Assembly: GCA_937897535.1 (NCBI GenBank)
Contig: CALCQB010000046.1
Span: 1 to 14,096 of the forward strand
Source of the DNA: an uncultured Novosphingobium sp.
GTDB taxonomy: Bacteria; Pseudomonadota; Alphaproteobacteria; Sphingomonadales; Sphingomonadaceae
DNA length: 14,096 nt
Direction of reading: 5' to 3'
In this document: positions 1 through 6,877 of the stretch, in pieces
How positions within the stretch are numbered: the stretch's first letter is position 1
Layout: each line of letters opens with the position of its first letter
Translations under genes and position numbers: made by a program
Notes under the pieces: model-generated
What the model was told of the DNA's origin: nothing
What the model saw: the letters and a program-made list of their open reading frames with translations, nothing else
Database searches by the model: none

Positions 1-496
1 AGGTCAGCCCTTCGCGATTTTCCGGGATCCAGTCACCGTTCGGAACGCGCACGCCAGAGGTGGTGCCGTTCCAGGTGAACAGCACGTCATCGGCAAAGTT
101 GACCTGGGTGAGGTCAGGCAGCGCGCCATAGTCGGCGCGGATCACGGTCGGATCGAGCTTGAGCTGCTTGACCGCATCGGTCACCCAGCCCTCGCCGAAG
201 CTTTCCCAGGCCAGCGTGGTAACGCCGCGCGCGCCGAGCATGGTCCACATCGCCATTTCGAAGGCACCGGTGTCGGACCCCGGAACGATCCCGATCCGGT
301 GCGTCTCGGGCAGCTGCAGCACTTCGCGCATCAGATCGATGCAATAGGCCAGACGCGTCTTGCCGATCTTGGCGCGGTGCGAGCGGCCGAGCGATTCGGT
401 CGCGAGTTTGCTGGGGGCGTATCCAGGCGGCTTGGCGCAGGGACCGGAAGAAAAGAACGGACGCGCGGGTTTGCGCGTCGGCATTGGTACAGTCAT
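1..496 (-). CDS. serC: Phosphoserine aminotransferase, N-terminal part (runs off the window start)
   Basis: SerC is a PLP enzyme that transaminates 3-phosphohydroxypyruvate with glutamate to give 3-phosphoserine, the second step of cytoplasmic serine synthesis. About 165 codons are visible and the frame stays open to the window edge. The N-terminus contains KPARPFFSSGPCAKPPGY, then SLGRSHRAKIGKTRL, then RIGIVPGSDTGAFEMAMW, a pattern I recognise from the alphaproteobacterial SerC form; the GSDTGA stretch is part of the PLP-phosphate region. The PLP lysine lies beyond the window. The start is the ATG at 496-494, preceded by an AAGGAG ribosome site at 504-509. In many alphaproteobacteria serA lies next to serC; the gene beyond the edge may be serA but cannot be seen. 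The upstream leader carries two adjacent hairpins (separate entry). Confidence 0.93.
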   Translation of the reverse strand, partial: MTVPMPTRKPARPFFSSGPCAKPPGYAPSKLATESLGRSHRAKIGKTRLAYCIDLMREVLQLPETHRIGIVPGSDTGAFEMAMWTMLGARGVTTLAWESFGEGWVTDAVKQLKLDPTVIRADYGALPDLTQVNFADDVLFTWNGTTSGVRVPNGDWIPENREGLT

Positions 497-501
497 GTAG
501 T

Positions 502-541
502 CTCTCCTTACAGAGAGCACGCGCGGCGTTGGGACCGCGTG
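502..541 (-). promoter_or_regulatory. serC 5' leader: two adjacent hairpins, the second covering the ribosome site
   Basis: Read on the minus strand, CACGCG (541-536) can pair with CGCGTG (523-518) around a 12-nt loop. Directly after it CTCTC (517-513) can pair with GAGAG (506-502) around a 6-nt loop TGTAAG. The second hairpin contains the AAGGAGAG ribosome site and ends five bases before the serC start codon. A conserved 'serC' leader RNA has been described upstream of alphaproteobacterial serC operons; position and compact tandem-hairpin form fit that motif, but I cannot run the covariance model. Translational control by hiding the ribosome site is inference. Confidence 0.5.
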
Positions 542-552
542 GCCCGGGGGCG

Positions 553-580
553 CTCCTAGTCACGAGCGGTAGCAAGTCAA
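553..580 (-). promoter_or_regulatory. Candidate serC promoter
   Basis: On the minus strand TTGACT (580-575) is followed after 16 bases by TAGGAG (558-553). The -35 box is strong for an alphaproteobacterium; the -10 box is weak. If used, transcription would begin near 546 and give a leader of about 50 nt made almost wholly of the two hairpins. Confidence 0.35.
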
Positions 581-668
581 GCGAAAGCGGTGAAGCGCGC
601 GTGGTTAGCGGCGGATTAACCCTGCCGAGTCCGAAGTTGTTAACCATTTTCATGGCACATTTCGGGTC

Positions 669-1337
669 ATGCGCGCAGTCCTGCCCGTGCTGACAATTGC
701 CCTGCTGCTGAGCGGTTGCAGCATGCTGCCGGAGGGCCGCGCGCCCGAGCAGCGGAACCAGGTCCGCCAGTCCGCGCAGGTCCTGCCGCCCCGCCCCGAA
801 GTCCGCGCCTGTCTGGCCGAGCTTGGGGCAAGCAAGGCCGCTTTCGCGCCGCTGCCGGACAAGTATTACGGCGCAGGCTGTTCAACCCTCGGCACGGTCC
901 GCATCGACAGCCTGAAGAGCGACGATGCCAAGCTGGCGCTGACCAACCTTGGCCCGGTGACCTGCCCACTGGCCGAAACCTTTGCCGGCTGGGCCCGGTT
1001 CGGCGCGGACCGGGCGGCGCAGCAGATCCTGGGTAGCCCAATCGTCCGGATCGAGACGATGGGCAGCTACAACTGCCGCAACATCGCCGGGTCAGGCCGC
1101 CGCAGCTCGCACGCCACTGCCAACGCGATCGACGTTTCGGGCTTTGTCCTCGCCGATGGGCGGCGGATCACCGTAGCGGGCAACTGGAACGACCAGTCGC
1201 CCAAGGTGCGGCGGTTCTTCGCCACGATCCAGGCCAGCGCCTGCAAACGGTTCGGCACCGTCCTCGGCCCGGCCTACAACGCCGCGCACAGGGACCACCT
1301 GCACCTGGAACTGAGCGGGCGGGCCTACTGCAGGTGA
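669..1337 (+). CDS. Extensin-like C-terminal domain lipoprotein
   Basis: The 222-residue product starts with a lipoprotein signal, LLLSGC, with lipidated Cys17, so it is probably anchored in the envelope. The rest resembles the bacterial extensin-like C-terminal family, which shares zinc-site features with LAS/M15-type D-Ala-D-Ala peptidases. A Ser-His-(x6)-Asp motif is seen at 147-155 (SHATANAID) and a second cluster, HRDHLHLE, at 207-214; His148, Asp155 and His210 or His212 are the likely metal ligands. Six further cysteines (48, 71, 99, 136, 192, 221) could form disulfides. A peptidoglycan role follows from the fold family but is not shown for this protein. The ATG at 669 is chosen for the signal peptide; its ribosome site is weak. 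The gene is divergent from serC and convergent with brnA, with a 12-bp gap and no visible terminator. Confidence 0.85.
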   Translation: MRAVLPVLTIALLLSGCSMLPEGRAPEQRNQVRQSAQVLPPRPEVRACLAELGASKAAFAPLPDKYYGAGCSTLGTVRIDSLKSDDAKLALTNLGPVTCPLAETFAGWARFGADRAAQQILGSPIVRIETMGSYNCRNIAGSGRRSSHATANAIDVSGFVLADGRRITVAGNWNDQSPKVRRFFATIQASACKRFGTVLGPAYNAAHRDHLHLELSGRAYCR

Positions 1338-1349
1338 GGCTGGTTGCTC

Positions 1350-1625
1350 TTACTTCACAAACGCCTTGCGCAGCGCCTGATCGACCCTGGTCTGCCAGCC
1401 GGAGCCGGTAGCGCGTAGTGCGGCGAGGACATCGGGGGACAACCGGAGGTTGACCTTGGCCTTGCGCTGCTCCGCCGCCACCGCCGGGCGACCGCGCGAA
1501 CGGACCAGCAAGGTTGCGAATTCCGCGCCGTGAACCGCAGACGCTGGCCGCGCCTTGGCAAAATCTTCTTCGGTCCATTCAGGATTCTCGTCGAAGTCTT
1601 CAGGCAGTTGGGGCACCTTGCTCAT
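1350..1625 (-). CDS. brnA: BrnA-type antitoxin (DUF4415 family)
   Basis: The 91-residue product has the two-part build of BrnA antitoxins: an acidic N-terminal half (MSKVPQLPEDFDENPEWTEE) expected to bind the toxin, and a C-terminal ribbon-helix-helix-like DNA-binding segment beginning KVNLRLSPDVLAALRA and ending in ALRKAFVK. The family neutralises the BrnT toxin and represses its own operon. I chose the ATG at 1625-1623 because AAGGAAA lies about ten bases upstream; an in-frame ATG at 1646 would add seven residues and would include that ribosome site in the coding part. The start overlaps the end of the toxin gene by 26 bases, so the two are translationally coupled. The order toxin then antitoxin is normal for this family. 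Confidence 0.85.
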   Translation of the reverse strand: MSKVPQLPEDFDENPEWTEEDFAKARPASAVHGAEFATLLVRSRGRPAVAAEQRKAKVNLRLSPDVLAALRATGSGWQTRVDQALRKAFVK

Positions 1626-1875
1626 AACGGCGCATTTCCTTTTCATGCGAACGGCGGAAACTGATCAAGCGCATCGTCAAACCTCGCCGTGTATAAACGA
1701 TGCAAAAGCCGCGGCCATCGATCCGCCCGAACGCCCGGTAGCGATTTTCGCCATAAGCGTAGCGCCGGTCGGCCCGAACGGAGGCTTCACCATCAAACCC
1801 GTCGAAATCGGCCAACGAAAGACCATGCTTGGCGATGTTCGCCGCATCCTTCGCGGGATCGAACTCGATCTTCAT
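1600..1875 (-). CDS. brnT: BrnT-type toxin (DUF497 family), probable RNase
   Basis: The 91-residue product matches the BrnT family, RelE-fold toxins that slow growth by cutting RNA. Signature parts are FDPAKDAANIAKHGLSLADF (residues 5-24), RYAYGENRYRAFGRIDGRGFCIVYT in the middle, and the C-terminal LISFRRSHEKEMRRYE, where the conserved Arg and His/Glu region is thought to act in catalysis. Length is normal for the family, and nothing suggests truncation. The start is the ATG at 1875-1873. No ribosome site is visible; the candidate promoter ends only five bases before the start, so a leaderless message is likely. The gene is the first of a two-gene operon with brnA. Confidence 0.87.
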   Translation of the reverse strand: MKIEFDPAKDAANIAKHGLSLADFDGFDGEASVRADRRYAYGENRYRAFGRIDGRGFCIVYTRRGLTMRLISFRRSHEKEMRRYEQGAPTA

Positions 1876-1880
1876 GATTT

Positions 1881-1909
1881 AATGTAGAGGCGTTTAATCG
1901 AAATGGCAA
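1881..1909 (-). promoter_or_regulatory. Candidate brnTA promoter giving a leaderless transcript
   Basis: On the minus strand TTGCCA (1909-1904), a 17-bp spacer, then TACATT (1886-1881), five bases before the brnT ATG. Spacing is ideal and both boxes are close to consensus. Transcription would begin at or within a base or two of the start codon. A TTTAAT repeat occurs at 1878-1883 and 1893-1898, 15 bp apart, overlapping the -10 box and spacer; it could be part of a BrnA operator, which is inference. Confidence 0.5.
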
Positions 1910-1937
1910 GGCCGCGATTCACCTGGCCTTCGCCCGT

Positions 1938-2681
1938 TCACGTGTTGAAAAAGCTGTAATCCGGCAGCGAGTGGAACGCGTTCTTGAGCGCCTCGCTCCA
2001 CCCGGCCGAAACCGACTGGTAATAGGGATCCTGCACGGTGATCCGGCGCTGGTGAGTCGGTTCAAACTGGTCCTTTTCGATCACCAGCAGATCGAGCGGC
2101 AGGCCGACCGAGAGGTTGGCCTTGATCGTCGAATCGAAGCTGACCATCAGCAGCTTGACCGCGTCCTCGAAACTCATGTCGCGGTCGTAGCCGCGGATGA
2201 TGATCGGGCGGCCGTATTTGGTCTCGCCGATCTGGAAGAACGGGGTGTCGAAGCTCGCCTCGATGAAATTGCCTTCGGGATAGACCAGGAACAGCCGCGG
2301 CTCGCCGCCGCGGATTTGCCCGGCGACGATCATCGAAGCGGTGAAGGTTCCCGCTGCTTCCTCGCCATTGCGCGCATCGCAGGCGGCAATCGTTTCGCGC
2401 AGCATCTTGCCGACGATGGTCGCAACCTGAAAGATCGTATCGGCCTCAAGCAGCGAATTGTGCCGCTCGGCCTGGGTCTTGTTGCGCTCTTCGATCTGGC
2501 TGATCACGCCTTGGGTCGTGGCGAGGTTGCCGGCCGTCATGATCGTGATGATCCGGTCGCCGGGCACCGACCAGCAGTGCATCTTGCGAAAGATCGAGAC
2601 ATTGTCGACGCCCGAATTGGTGCGGGTGTCGCTCATCAGCACCAGCCCCTTGTCGAGCATCATTCCGACGCAATAAGTCAC
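1938..2681 (-). CDS. Anbu proteasome-like peptidase
   Basis: The 247-residue product is Anbu, the ancestral beta-subunit branch of the Ntn-hydrolase family that includes proteasome beta subunits and HslV. The start MTYCVGMMLDKGLVLMSDTR is characteristic: removal of Met exposes the nucleophile Thr2 (Thr1 in mature numbering), with Asp18, Arg20 and Lys33 (mature 17, 19 and 32) completing the proteasome-type active site. The start codon is GTG at 2681-2679, with GGAAGGGGA eight bases upstream; no other start would place Thr second. Known Anbu proteins form open ring or helical assemblies, and I know of no clear substrate. It is the last gene of a four-gene operon, 26 bp after the transglutaminase gene. 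The glycine-rich and charged C-terminal part shows no signal peptide, so it is cytoplasmic. Confidence 0.93.
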   Translation of the reverse strand: MTYCVGMMLDKGLVLMSDTRTNSGVDNVSIFRKMHCWSVPGDRIITIMTAGNLATTQGVISQIEERNKTQAERHNSLLEADTIFQVATIVGKMLRETIAACDARNGEEAAGTFTASMIVAGQIRGGEPRLFLVYPEGNFIEASFDTPFFQIGETKYGRPIIIRGYDRDMSFEDAVKLLMVSFDSTIKANLSVGLPLDLLVIEKDQFEPTHQRRITVQDPYYQSVSAGWSEALKNAFHSLPDYSFFNT

Positions 2682-2707
2682 TGTGGCGATCCCCTTCCCT
2701 GATCCGC

Positions 2708-3523
2708 CTACTGCTCTGCGTGCTGTTGTTCAACCGCCAGGCGGACTTCGAGCAGGCTTTCCCCAGCTCCATAGCTCATCCCGGTGATCGGCGCGGCTTC
2801 GGAATAGTCGCGCCCGGTTGCCACGCGGACATAGCGCTCGTCCGGACTGATCCCGTTCGACACGTCGAACCCGACCCAGCCGAGGCCTTCGACATGAGCC
2901 TCGGCCCAGGCGTGGCCGGCTTCCTGTTCGATCCGGTCGTTCATCATCAGGTAGCCCGAGACATAGCGGGCCGGCACCCCCAGCGCGCGAGCCGCGCCGA
3001 TAAAGATATGGGCATGGTCCTGGCACACCCCGGCACCAATCGTCGCGGCCTCTTCCCCGCTGGTCCGCACCGAGGTTTCGCCGGTGACATAGTCGACCGC
3101 CTCGAGCACCAGCGTGGAGAGCCGGTGGAGCATCGCCAGCGGCTGATCGCGGGGCTGATCGATCCCGGCCATGATCGCCCGGACTTTCGGGCCAGGCCGG
3201 GTCAGACTGGTCTGGGCGAGAAACGACCACAGCGGCATGTGCCCGGAAAGATGTCCGATCACCCCGGAATTGTCGGCGGTCACCACGGTGCCTTCGCAAT
3301 GCACTTCGACAACAGTCACGCCGGGTTCGACCGAGACCAGGTCGGTGCGGTTGTGGTTGTGGTCCTCATATTCGACCTGCAGCACCGCGCCGGTCAGCCG
3401 CATCTGCCAATCGAGCACCTTCTGGCCATGGGTCGATTTCGGGGTCAGCCGCAGCCGCTGCAGCCCGTGCGTCACCGGACGGGCAAATTCATAACGGGTG
3501 GTGTGTTCGATCCGCAGGCGCAT
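2708..3523 (-). CDS. Transglutaminase-like cysteine protease/transferase family protein
   Basis: The 271-residue product has the usual two-part form: a beta-rich N-terminal domain (about 1-110, MRLRIEHTTRYEFARPV) and a transglutaminase-like core. The catalytic triad is visible as Cys167 (GAGVCQDHAHIF), His204 (AGHAWAEAHV) and Asp220 (GWVGFDVSNG). There is no signal peptide, so it should act in the cytoplasm. Members of this family near Anbu are predicted to cleave or transfer amide bonds made by the ATP-grasp partner; this is a literature prediction, not something the sequence proves. The ATG at 3523 overlaps the upstream alpha-E stop codon by one base (TGATG), so its translation is probably coupled to that gene. 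Confidence 0.92.
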   Translation of the reverse strand: MRLRIEHTTRYEFARPVTHGLQRLRLTPKSTHGQKVLDWQMRLTGAVLQVEYEDHNHNRTDLVSVEPGVTVVEVHCEGTVVTADNSGVIGHLSGHMPLWSFLAQTSLTRPGPKVRAIMAGIDQPRDQPLAMLHRLSTLVLEAVDYVTGETSVRTSGEEAATIGAGVCQDHAHIFIGAARALGVPARYVSGYLMMNDRIEQEAGHAWAEAHVEGLGWVGFDVSNGISPDERYVRVATGRDYSEAAPITGMSYGAGESLLEVRLAVEQQHAEQ

Positions 3524-4470
3524 CAGGCGTAAAACCGGTAATCGCGCTCGATCGCGCGGGCGACCTGCTGGTTGGTGGCGATGAAATTCTGGATGAATTC
3601 GTGGAGGCCGGCGTCGAACACCTGCTGGATTGTGGCTTCATGGAACCGGGTGCCGAGCCCGCGCATCAGTTCGTGCGCCTCGGTCTCGTGCCCGTATTCG
3701 TGCGCCAGCCCGAACAGATTGGAGCGCAGCTCGTCGATACAGAAATGCAGGCTGCGCGGAAACCGCCGGTCGAGCACCAGGAACTCGGCAATTCCGCGCG
3801 GATCGATCCCCCCGGCGTTGAGCCAGCGATAGGCCCGGTCGCCCGAGACCGAGCGCAGCACGCTTTCCCACTGGACATTGTCGAGGCTTGACCCGACCCA
3901 GGCCAGCGACGGCAGCAGCACGTAATACTTCACATCGAGGATCCGCGCCGTGCTGTCCCCGCGTTCGATAAAGGTGCCGAGCCGGGCGAAATTGTAGGCC
4001 TCGTTGCGCAGCATGGTCCCATCGAAGGCCCCGCGGACCAGCGTGACCTGGCGGCGGATCGTGGCCAGCACCTGGCCCAGCAGCGGCTCGCGCACCGGCC
4101 GGGCCAGCAAGTCCTTCAGCACCATCCAGCTTTCGTTGATCGCTTCCCAGACCTCGCGGGTCAGGGCGGTGCGGACCGACCGGGCGTTGCTGCGCGCGGC
4201 CTCGATCATCGCCAGAACCGAGCCGGGATTGCTCTTGTCCCGAAGCAGGAAATTCCAGACCCGTTCCCCGGCAAAGTCGCTGCCATAGGCCGCCTCGAAG
4301 CCGCGGGCCTGGCCGACCGTGGTGATCACCGAGCGCCATTCCTCCTGGCTTGTCGTCGCATCGCGGGTCAGCGCCATCCGGAACCCCGCCTCGATCAGGC
4401 GCGCGGCATTTTCGGCCCGCTCGAGATAGCGGGCCATCCAGAAGGTGCCGTTGGCAGTCCGGCCTAGCAT
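3523..4470 (-). CDS. Alpha-E domain protein (DUF403 family)
   Basis: The 315-residue, largely helical protein starts MLGRTANGTFWMARYLERAENAARL, the hallmark of the alpha-E family (COG2307-type), with further family-like stretches at SDFAGERVWNFLLRDKSNPGS and NFARLGTFIERGDSTARILDVKYY. Its biochemical activity is not known. It almost always sits beside a circularly permuted ATP-grasp gene, and is thought to serve as a partner or carrier for that enzyme. Here it follows the ATP-grasp gene by 16 bp and overlaps the next gene by one base. Its length is normal. The ribosome site is poor (an AGGG about eight bases before the ATG); a GGAGGA stretch at 4492-4497 lies inside the end of the upstream gene, consistent with coupling. 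Confidence 0.92.
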   Translation of the reverse strand: MLGRTANGTFWMARYLERAENAARLIEAGFRMALTRDATTSQEEWRSVITTVGQARGFEAAYGSDFAGERVWNFLLRDKSNPGSVLAMIEAARSNARSVRTALTREVWEAINESWMVLKDLLARPVREPLLGQVLATIRRQVTLVRGAFDGTMLRNEAYNFARLGTFIERGDSTARILDVKYYVLLPSLAWVGSSLDNVQWESVLRSVSGDRAYRWLNAGGIDPRGIAEFLVLDRRFPRSLHFCIDELRSNLFGLAHEYGHETEAHELMRGLGTRFHEATIQQVFDAGLHEFIQNFIATNQQVARAIERDYRFYA

Positions 4471-4486
4471 GGGAATACCCTGGCCA

Positions 4487-5914
4487 TCAGTCCTCCAGCA
4501 CCCACGAATCCTTGGTCCCGCCGCCTTGCGACGAATTGACCACCAGACTGCCCTTCTTCAGCGCCACCCGGGTCAGACCGCCCGGGGTGATGTCGATCCC
4601 CTGCGGCGAGACCAGCACGAATGGGCGCAGGTCGACATGGCGCGGGGCGAGGCCCGATTTGGCGAAGATCGGCACGGTCGACAGCGACAGCGTCGGCTGG
4701 GCGATGTAGTTCGACGGCCTCGCCCGCAGCTTGAGCGCGAAGTCGGCGATCTCCTTCTTCGAGGACGTCGGGCCGATCAGCATGCCATATCCGCCCGACC
4801 CGTGCACTTCCTTGACCACCAGCTCGGCCAGATTGTCGAGCACATAGGCCAGACTGTCCTTTTCGCTGCAGCGCCAGGTCGGGACGTTCTGCAGAATCGG
4901 CCGTTCACCTGTGTAGAATTCGACAATCTCGGGCATGAACGAATAGATCGCCTTGTCGTCGGCGATCCCGGTGCCGGGGGCATTGGCGATGGTGATCCGC
5001 CCGGCCCGGTAGATGTCCATGATCCCCGGCACGCCCAGCGCGCTGGTCGGGTTGAAGGTCAGCGGATCGAGGTATTCGTCATCGACCCGGCGATAGATCA
5101 CATCGACCGGCTGATAGCCGCGCGTGGTCCGCATCGCGACCCGCCCGTCAACCACGCGCAGATCGCTGCCCTCGACCAGTTCGGCCCCCATCTGGTCGGC
5201 CAGAAAAGCATGCTCGAAATAGGCCGAGTTGTAGATCCCCGGGGTCAGTACCGCCACGGTCGGGCGGTCCCCGGCGCAGTCCGGCGCGCAGGCCGCGAGG
5301 CTCTGGGCCAGGCGGCGCGGATAGTCCTGCACCGGGCGGACGTTGACCTTGGTGAACAGCTCGGGAAACATCGCCATCATCGTTTCGCGATTTTCGAGCA
5401 TGTAGGACACGCCCGAAGGGGTGCGGGCGTTGTCCTCCAGCACCATGAATTCGTCCGGGCCGGTGCGGACGAGGTCGATCCCGACGATGTGGGTATAGAT
5501 CCCGCCCGGCGGAACCAGCCCGACCATCTGCGGCAAGAACGCCGCGTTTTCTGCGATCAGCCGCAGCGGCACCCGGCCGGCCCGGACGATCTCCTGGCGG
5601 TGATAGATATCGTGCAGGAAGGCGTTGAGCGCCCGCACCCGCTGCTCGATCCCCTTGGTCAGCTTGCGCCATTCGCGCGCGGTGATGATCCGGGGGATCA
5701 TGTCGAACGGGATCAGCCGTTCTTCGCCGGCATCCTCGCCATAGACATTGAAAGTGATCCCGGTGCGGCGGAAAAAGCTTTCCGCCTCGACCCCCTTGCG
5801 GCGCAGCGAAGCCGCGTCCTGTCCGTGCAGCCATTCCCGGTAGCCGGCATAGGCCGGGCGCACCGCCCCGTCGGCATCGAACATCTCGTCAAAGCACGCG
5901 GGCGATTGGCTCAT
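4487..5914 (-). CDS. Circularly permuted ATP-grasp protein, type 2
   Basis: The 475-residue product belongs to the circularly permuted ATP-grasp family (COG2308-type), predicted amide-bond-forming ligases. Visible signatures: FNVYGEDAGEERLIPFDMIPRII near 55-77; metal-binding VLEDNARTPSGVSYMLENR, with Glu160, Asp161 and Asn162; VPIFAKSGLAPRHVDLRPFV in the C-terminal part; and the nucleotide loop VVKEVHGSGGYGM with Lys368 and Gly-rich 372-377. The C-terminal SSQGGGTKDSWVLED is also typical. I chose the ATG at 5914 because AAGGGGA lies about ten bases upstream; the longer frame would need a TTG at 5938. It is the first gene of the Anbu operon. Substrates are unknown; peptide or amino-acid ligation is family-based inference. 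Confidence 0.93.
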   Translation of the reverse strand: MSQSPACFDEMFDADGAVRPAYAGYREWLHGQDAASLRRKGVEAESFFRRTGITFNVYGEDAGEERLIPFDMIPRIITAREWRKLTKGIEQRVRALNAFLHDIYHRQEIVRAGRVPLRLIAENAAFLPQMVGLVPPGGIYTHIVGIDLVRTGPDEFMVLEDNARTPSGVSYMLENRETMMAMFPELFTKVNVRPVQDYPRRLAQSLAACAPDCAGDRPTVAVLTPGIYNSAYFEHAFLADQMGAELVEGSDLRVVDGRVAMRTTRGYQPVDVIYRRVDDEYLDPLTFNPTSALGVPGIMDIYRAGRITIANAPGTGIADDKAIYSFMPEIVEFYTGERPILQNVPTWRCSEKDSLAYVLDNLAELVVKEVHGSGGYGMLIGPTSSKKEIADFALKLRARPSNYIAQPTLSLSTVPIFAKSGLAPRHVDLRPFVLVSPQGIDITPGGLTRVALKKGSLVVNSSQGGGTKDSWVLED

Positions 5915-5937
5915 CCGGTCGCATCCCCTTCGGTTCA

Positions 5938-5966
5938 ATGACTGCCCGATGGGGTGACAGAGTCAA
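5938..5966 (-). promoter_or_regulatory. Candidate promoter of the ATP-grasp/alpha-E/transglutaminase/Anbu operon
   Basis: On the minus strand TTGACT (5966-5961), 17 bases, then AGTCAT (5943-5938). The -35 box is good; the -10 box is poor. TGTC occurs on both sides of the -35 box. No competing site with a better -35 box is visible in the 159-bp divergent gap. Confidence 0.3.
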
Positions 5967-6073
5967 GACACAAATGCTGCACTTGCGAAATCAGGCAACA
6001 ATTAGCCTGTAGTTGCGAAGCATTGGAATATGGGTCAGACACATTGGCTGGAATTTGAAGGCGGAAGCGCACG

Positions 6074-6868
6074 ATGGCTGCAGCGTCCAATATCCTGATT
6101 GCAAGTGGCATCGCCGGGATGCTGGCAGCGGTGATCGGTGGCGGACTGAACGCCTTCGGATTTGCATTTGGCAAGATCGTTTCGAAGTCCCGTCAAAAAC
6201 TGTTGTTCCTGGTCGGGCTGGGTCTGCTGCTGGGTGGCCTTGCGCTGAATGGTGATTTTACGCCTCGCGATCCCGCCAAGAGTCCGATCCCAATTGCCAG
6301 CCAGCCGCTGCCCCTCGCGAATCCTGCCCCCAGCGTCACTGGCGCTTCGGTCATCGATTTCAGGCCGGCGATGCGTTCCGACAACCAGCCTGGCTATCTG
6401 CTGGTGTCCACCGACATTGCAATCGAGAATCCGGTCGGCGCGATCTCGGCGTTGAGCTGGAAGCGCAGCTCAGCCGTCCTGAGCGTCGAAGGCGCGCGGA
6501 TTCCGCTGCAGGCGCTGTATTTCACCAACATCAACAATTCCGGCGTGCCCTGGTATGGCGATAATCAACAGACTGCCGGTCCCGAGATCGTCGCTGCGGG
6601 TTCGATCACGCGGCACGATCTGATGTTCTATCCCGACGATACCGGTACCGGGCGCTATGCCTGGCTGACCTTCCTCAAGGCCGTGCTGGCGAACCCGCAA
6701 TTGCGCCCAAGACTCGACATCCGGTTTGAGCTTGAAGATGCGGACCATCGGCCGATCGTGTTGACCTTGCACTGCACCGGCGAGCTTCCGGAAATCTTTG
6801 ACCAGATCAAGCGCGATGCGGCCAAACCGGACAAGCAGTTCTGGATATCTGCACAATGCAGCAAATAG
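6074..6868 (+). CDS. Unrecognised membrane-anchored protein
   Basis: I do not recognise this 264-residue protein. Two hydrophobic stretches are clear: residues 7-33 (ILIASGIAGMLAAVIGGG onward) and 42-59 (KLLFLVGLGLLLGGLALN), separated by a short basic turn (KIVSKSRQK). By the positive-inside rule the turn is cytoplasmic and both ends face the periplasm. A proline-rich linker (about 62-88) leads to a soluble domain of about 175 residues rich in beta-type segments (GYLLVSTDIAIENPVG, LDIRFELEDADHRPIVLTLHC) with Cys234 and Cys262 as a possible disulfide. No catalytic motif is visible. The ATG at 6074 has a fair ribosome site (GGAAG). It is divergent from the Anbu operon and followed after nine bases by a secreted-protein gene, so the two are likely co-transcribed. 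Confidence 0.72.
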   Translation: MAAASNILIASGIAGMLAAVIGGGLNAFGFAFGKIVSKSRQKLLFLVGLGLLLGGLALNGDFTPRDPAKSPIPIASQPLPLANPAPSVTGASVIDFRPAMRSDNQPGYLLVSTDIAIENPVGAISALSWKRSSAVLSVEGARIPLQALYFTNINNSGVPWYGDNQQTAGPEIVAAGSITRHDLMFYPDDTGTGRYAWLTFLKAVLANPQLRPRLDIRFELEDADHRPIVLTLHCTGELPEIFDQIKRDAAKPDKQFWISAQCSK

Positions 6869-6877
6869 GAGGCTGAG

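Noticed and set aside
1971..2702. Plus-strand frames opposite Anbu (1971-2702) and opposite the transglutaminase-like gene (2720-3532)
   Set aside because: Low-complexity His/Arg/Asp-rich shadows in the mirror frame of real genes.
4445..5941. A 498-codon open frame on the plus strand, opposite the ATP-grasp gene
   Set aside because: It mirrors the ATP-grasp frame, has no family features or ribosome site, and long antisense frames are expected in GC-rich genes.
5967..6073. A promoter for the unknown membrane-protein gene (TTGCGA at 5983 or 6013) and the inverted repeat CAGGC/GCCTG at 5992-6009
   Set aside because: No matching -10 box at proper distance, and five-base arms with an eight-base loop are common by chance.
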